Shown in pieces: positions 55,030 through 59,014 of a stretch of DNA of 59,014 nucleotides. Within the stretch, counting starts at the first letter, position 1; every line of letters starts with the position of its first letter. The notes under the pieces are model-generated. The model worked only from the letters and a program-made list of their open reading frames with translations. It did no database searches and was not told the origin of the DNA. The DNA is taken from positions 1 through 59,014 of the forward strand of contig JABCPU010000404.1 in assembly GCA_016800925.1 (NCBI GenBank), in the 5' to 3' direction. Made by a program: the position numbers and the translations under genes. This stretch comes from Suillus spraguei. Lineage: Eukaryota; Basidiomycota; Agaricomycetes; Boletales; Suillaceae.

Positions 55030-56331
55030 CTAAGCCTTGCTAGCAACCGCAGCTGCTCGATGTGCCTGTTTGCAGGCAGGTTTTCCATTCAGATGCCTCT
55101 TCAAGGCATCAGGGCGAGTGAACGGGTGTTGGCAACCCAAGCATGAATATTCGGGAGCACGATGTCTAAGACACTGCCGGTGGCGTGCAAGGTCGTGGCA
55201 CTGTGACAGACCTGCCTGCAGCCGTCGAGTAAGCAAGGGAATGAGGTCTGTTTGGGTCTGCAGTACTCTTTTCTTTGATTGATGTCGATGGCACCATATT
55301 CAGAGTCATCGGTTCCATAAGTGAGCGTAGAAGTATTGGACGAGGAACATGGCTTGCGAGTTCTAACTTTCCGCACGTCTCTGAGGTATTTTCGCCCTTT
55401 GATGCTACCCTAGGCGGAGCTGACACACTCCGTCTCTTCTTTGTAACCGCAGTCCGAATGCCCAGAACCCTAACATTCGAAGCAGTTGAAGCACACGAAG
55501 AGGAAACATTGATATTATCATAATCGTCATCGCTTTCCACGTCGGGGTAGAAGATGGATAGCCATCCTCAGAAGCGCCGGACCATGACACGGAACTGAGA
55601 GAAGAAGCGGAGTGTGTTGGTGAATCCTGTGTGACGCTATGCAGCTGCCATGACATTGTACTATCTGTCGAGTAACCACAGTTATCTATCTCATCATCGG
55701 CATCAGATGCATGATCGTCACATCGGGTGATGATCGGTTCCTTAGAAGCTGGCGCTTTCATGACTATGCAAGGATGTAGACGGCGACTGGAGCACTGGAA
55801 AATCTTCATGATCGGGAGACGGGGTGCAGGGCCGCAAGGAGTTAACTTCACTAGGTCTCACAGACACAGCACCGCGTCTCTCCTCATACGACGAACGACG
55901 AATGCGATAGCCAGGCCTATCCCATGTTATTCCCATATCAGAGGGTGAAGTTTCCATCACACTGGCTAGGTAACAAGGTCGTTTCTGACCAAAATCCCTG
56001 ACTATGTGGGCAATTACGTGAATCCCAGGCACGAGCTACGGCATCGTAAAGCTACGAAATGTAAGGACATCATTCATACACAGATCATCCAGCTTACATT
56101 GTCCGAAGGCTTGAATAATGCTAGCTCTTCATCCATGGTAGCAATGTCGAAATGGTTCTCCAACGTGCAATTATATCCAACGCGACAGTCGAATGCGGTC
56201 ACCAGACATACCGATGCGAATGGATCATCGTGAATGAGAACTGTTTGGATATCGCAGAGATATGTGTTGGAGCAAGGAGAACGACATGACTTTATACGCC
56301 AGTCTGGATCATCCGCAATCATGTAAAGCAC
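55030..56331 (-). pseudogene. C2H2 zinc-finger protein gene with frame breaks
   Basis: An N-terminal part (from MLYMIADDPDWRIKS at 56331) joins through a good intron (GTATGAATG at about 56073 to GTAG near 56032) to LVPGIHVIAHIVRDFGQKRP and SSYEERRGAVSVRPSEVNS. A Ser/Asp-rich middle follows (DEIDNCGYSTDSTM; VESDDDYDNINVSSS; KKRRSVSAPPR). The C-terminus has two C2H2 fingers: CLLDGCRQVCHSATTL then ARHRQCLRH, and CLGCQHPFTRPDALKRHL. It would be a nuclear DNA-binding regulator. However, the frame must shift at least three times (around 55760, 55530 and 55420), and finger 1 is split by a one-base slip near 55190. No splice pair explains these shifts. A decaying gene is more likely than sequence error, but the latter is possible. 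Confidence 0.55.
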
Positions 56332-57864
56332 TTTGTTACTCCAAACAAAGCGTCCAATCGAAGAGTCTAGGTATGATTACATTTCCTAGTACAGCCATCC
56401 CAAAAGCATATGAGCAACATCATTCAAGCACGATAAGCACGACTTACAATCTTACAATCATCGTTTCAAACCTTTCACTGATCCTGACACGAAAAGCATA
56501 CGTAGTGCAGAGACATCCACCGCAGCCCAATCGGACAAAGGAAGTCACCAAAAGGCTGCGAGAAAGTCCCTTTCAAATGTGGGAAAAAAGTAGAAGTGAA
56601 GTTGACCATGAATGTACTCGTCCACTTTGTGTCACACTTGCATTGTCCGGATCCATCGACTATTCAGCGTCCAATGGGATCCTGAAAAGATGGATAGGAA
56701 TACGTTCGATAAGTCCAAGAGTTGGAGGACATAGTACGTGATGTTGCTTGTTCTGAAAGAACACGACATATTGAGCGAATCTCTGTGCCTGAGCCAACGG
56801 CTAGCCAATAACTCGTATCATACCCTCAACCCTCATTGAGGCTCCAGCTCCATCGGGGCTTGGAGTTTGAAATTCTGCCTGTAACGAGGGACTGGCTCCC
56901 TATCACTATCGGAGGGCGTGCATCATTAATGATCAGGTAGTTCCACACGTAGTTCATCTGCGGAAGAATAGATGATCCTTGTCCCAAGTTGTATAAATTC
57001 ATTCTCATTCAGGGCAACTGAGCGGTAAGGGAGAGAAGTTATATGGTGTTATAGTGAGTTGAGTTGAGATGTGCAACCCGCTGAACACTCACGTTCATAT
57101 TAGTACTAGACGAGATAGACACTGACTCCGAGGAGGGAGTATGGTTCCTTATGATCTTTGACGCGACTGGCTCGGATATCTAGCTAAGCGGACTCGCTCA
57201 GCACACCGACTCGGAGGGTCACCGCATAACTAGAAAATCTATCCTGAATAATAGTCCTAATTTCTGAATGTATCACTTCGGTCACTCACCACACTGTTTA
57301 GTCTAGTAGGTAGCATGCTTTTTCACGCTTAGGTGTGATAAGTATCTGCTCTAAGTGCACCAGAATAAGTTAGCAATACCACTAGGATAAGAATACGTGC
57401 GTACCGGCTAGCTACTGATAAGTGTGAACTCTATACTTGATGCTTCATCATTCCATGGGTATATTTCGCTGAACGCTCGGCGCTCACTAGCAGCGCCGGG
57501 CCTTGCCAGGCTCAAGCACTGCCAAGTTCTAATCGCAGACCCAATAATTAGCCGAAACATTTTTCCACACGCCTGCCAAATGCTCTCATTACATTTCGCT
57601 ACCACCCGATGGTCCGTGCGCCGTCAACCCAGTATAAAAGTCGACCACTTGCGGATATGGTTTCCTCATACTTACCTTGATGGCACGGGCCTCTTCATGT
57701 CTCAGGTTCTTGGGCTGTAGGGACCTTTCATAGCACGGCGACCCTGTCCATACAGAGGGTACCTGCAGTTTGTGTGAGCTCCGGCTCATGCACTGTCTCA
57801 ATATTTTCCTGTCCCACCACGGCCACTCTGGCTGGGTGGGCCATATTTTTTGCTAGTTGGGTGT

Positions 57865-57881
57865 CCTAACCCTAACCCTAG
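57865..57881 (-). repeat. Short interstitial telomere-like repeat
   Basis: CCTAACCCTAACCCTAG, under three units of the TTAGGG complement. Too short to claim a former chromosome end. Confidence 0.4.
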
Positions 57882-58066
57882 TGTATGCTGGAAATAGAAA
57901 ACTGTCAAATTCCCATTTCGATTCGGAAGGCCACGTCTGAAGCCCCTACTACACCGCCGATGGGTCATGGTTATGGGACTGCAGGTGATCGTCGTTCGCG
58001 ATCGCAGTTGTGTGACAGGACCTGTAATCCCCTTTCACACATCAGGGAAACGTAATTCACTACAGA

Positions 58067-58090
58067 GTGCTACGGAGCACTCCGTAGCAC
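58067..58090. repeat. Perfect 24-bp palindrome
   Basis: Arms GTGCTACGGAG and CTCCGTAGCAC with CA between them. Shortly after it (58108-58122) is GCAGGTTCGAAACCG, which resembles a Pol III B box, but no tRNA cloverleaf or clear A box was found. Confidence 0.6.
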
Positions 58091-58334
58091 GATCCAACCC
58101 GCTGATGCAGGTTCGAAACCGCTGCCATCCCAGCGTTACTCTTGCCCTAATTATCAGACCCTTATCCTAGGAGATAGGCAACTGCAGCAGGTCCTGAGAA
58201 CACGGTCTGCCTTGCGACGCTCTGCTGGACACTCCGGCTTGGGCCTCACTTATCCAAGCTAGTTGCTACAGCCGGAAGGAATTGATTTAAATATAGCCTA
58301 TTCAAAATCCCTTGAAATTTATGTAAATAAATGC

Positions 58335-58775
58335 CATGACAGATCCTTCAATGACCAGACATCTCTATGCAGAACACTCGGTAAGTATGTCCCCTACACA
58401 ATACTATTAGTTGGTACATATACACGCTCCTGAAAGACAATCGAATTCATGCTAATTTCCGTGTCGTAGTCGGCCACGATTTTTGCATGATATTCTCGAA
58501 CACTGAGGATGAGGCGTGGTCCCAGCAGAAACTTTTGCACGACCAATAGAACCTGAAGGGTACCATTGGATATCTCCGTTCCTATAGAAGTGGAATCCTA
58601 CAAAAATAATGAGCAGTGGTTACAAACAAGTGTAGTCACAGGTCGGCTCACCGCGAGTACTGAAGGAAAGAGGGTAACAAGCTTGAAGCAAGAAACAGTA
58701 GCAAAGCTAGTACGTGCGGAGCGTGAGCAAAAAAAGACAACTGCATTCGCCTTACAAGCTCACCTTGCAAAATAA
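58335..58775 (+). pseudogene. Unrecognised gene fragment near the right edge
   Basis: Plus-strand pieces look coding: MTDPSMTRHLYAEHS followed by a GTAAGT donor at 58381, then a frame with IHANFRVVVGHDFCMIFSNT and EDEAWSQQKLLHDQ ending in TAG. A 69-codon frame from 58566 (MDISVPIEVESYKNNEQWLQ; VAKLVRAEREQKKTTAFALQ) follows, ending at 58775. The frames do not join with the splice sites I can see, so the gene is either broken or my exon model is wrong. I do not recognise the family and assign no function. Confidence 0.35.
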
Positions 58776-59014
58776 AGCACATGAGATTTTATCAGCACAC
58801 TGAAACTGCCCCTAATGGTCAATCCTGTCGGCGAGTTGACGAGTTGCAGGCTGCGGAAGTGTTTTACAGCAATCCAGGCGGAAAGACACAGTACGATGAC
58901 CTCCCAAAAAGTGTTGAGCATCCACGTCATTGTAGATAGAAGCTGGGCGTCCCCCTCAAGTACATACTCGCACATATATGTACCGGAGAGTATCAAGCCC
59001 CTCTGGTGTTCGTC
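58776..59014. other. Right edge, no gene assigned
   Basis: Short frames only; the window ends inside this stretch. Confidence 0.4.

Larger units (their letters stand above)
56332..58334. other. Intergenic, no gene recognised
   Basis: Overlapping short frames on both strands, none with recognisable motifs. Holds a telomere-like trace at 57865-57881 and a perfect palindrome at 58067-58090. TATAAAAG at about 57632 could be a promoter, but no gene follows convincingly. Confidence 0.4.

Noticed and set aside
57865..57881. Telomere or chromosome-end fusion suggested by CCCTAA units
   Set aside because: Fewer than three units and no degenerate extension on either side.
58000..58140. tRNA gene suggested by GGTTCGAAACC
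   Set aside because: No acceptor stem, anticodon arm or A box could be arranged around it.
1..59014. CRISPR arrays or prokaryotic operons
   Set aside because: No regularly spaced repeats of that type; all intact genes have spliceosomal introns.

Overview
The window reads as TE-rich genomic DNA of a mushroom-forming basidiomycete (Agaricomycetes; genus not determinable). Genes have many short GT-AG introns of about 45-70 bases, and the families present (alpha-kinase, basidiomycete integrase-core protein, DUF6729-like protein, Plavaka and Ty3/gypsy elements) are typical of that class. No prokaryotic features were seen.

Left part (1-15 kb), gene-bearing: (i) a 5.8-kb unit at 155-5957 is bounded by about 35-bp terminal inverted repeats and a perfect 6-bp target duplication (ACAGAG). 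It holds two intact, divergently transcribed multi-exon genes: a 734-aa alpha-kinase (minus) and a 520-aa DDE integrase-core protein (plus), separated by a minisatellite-rich kilobase. I read this as a cut-and-paste type element that carries a kinase as cargo, and it is the most interesting object in the window. (ii) An intact 610-aa AT-hook/DUF6729-like gene (minus). (iii) An intact 8-exon transketolase/dihydroxyacetone-synthase-like gene (minus). (iv) An intact 559-aa MFS sugar transporter (plus).

Middle part (15-52 kb), nested transposon graveyard: a pogo-like element lacking its DDE domain; a decayed Ty3/gypsy element (G1); a palindromic Tc1-like relic; and two related chromodomain gypsy elements (X and Y), one inserted in the other, both carrying a zinc-knuckle ORF between pol and the 3' LTR. 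At least four LTR-type repeat families (A, B/C, D, E) are scattered among them, several with exact target duplications. A broken, intron-containing fragment of SEC16 (COPII assembly) and a broken Plavaka transposase gene are embedded here, both interrupted by LTR insertions. CGA-to-TGA nonsense changes recur, and comparison of X with Y shows several of them directly.

Right part (52-59 kb): a second, about 2.3-kb copy of the sugar-transporter locus including promoter (580-aa product with an altered C-terminus), a C2H2 zinc-finger gene with frame breaks, and a stretch without recognisable genes apart from an unidentified gene fragment near the right edge.

Exon boundaries were read by eye from splice signals and frame continuity. 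No homology search was run, and family names rest on recognised motifs.
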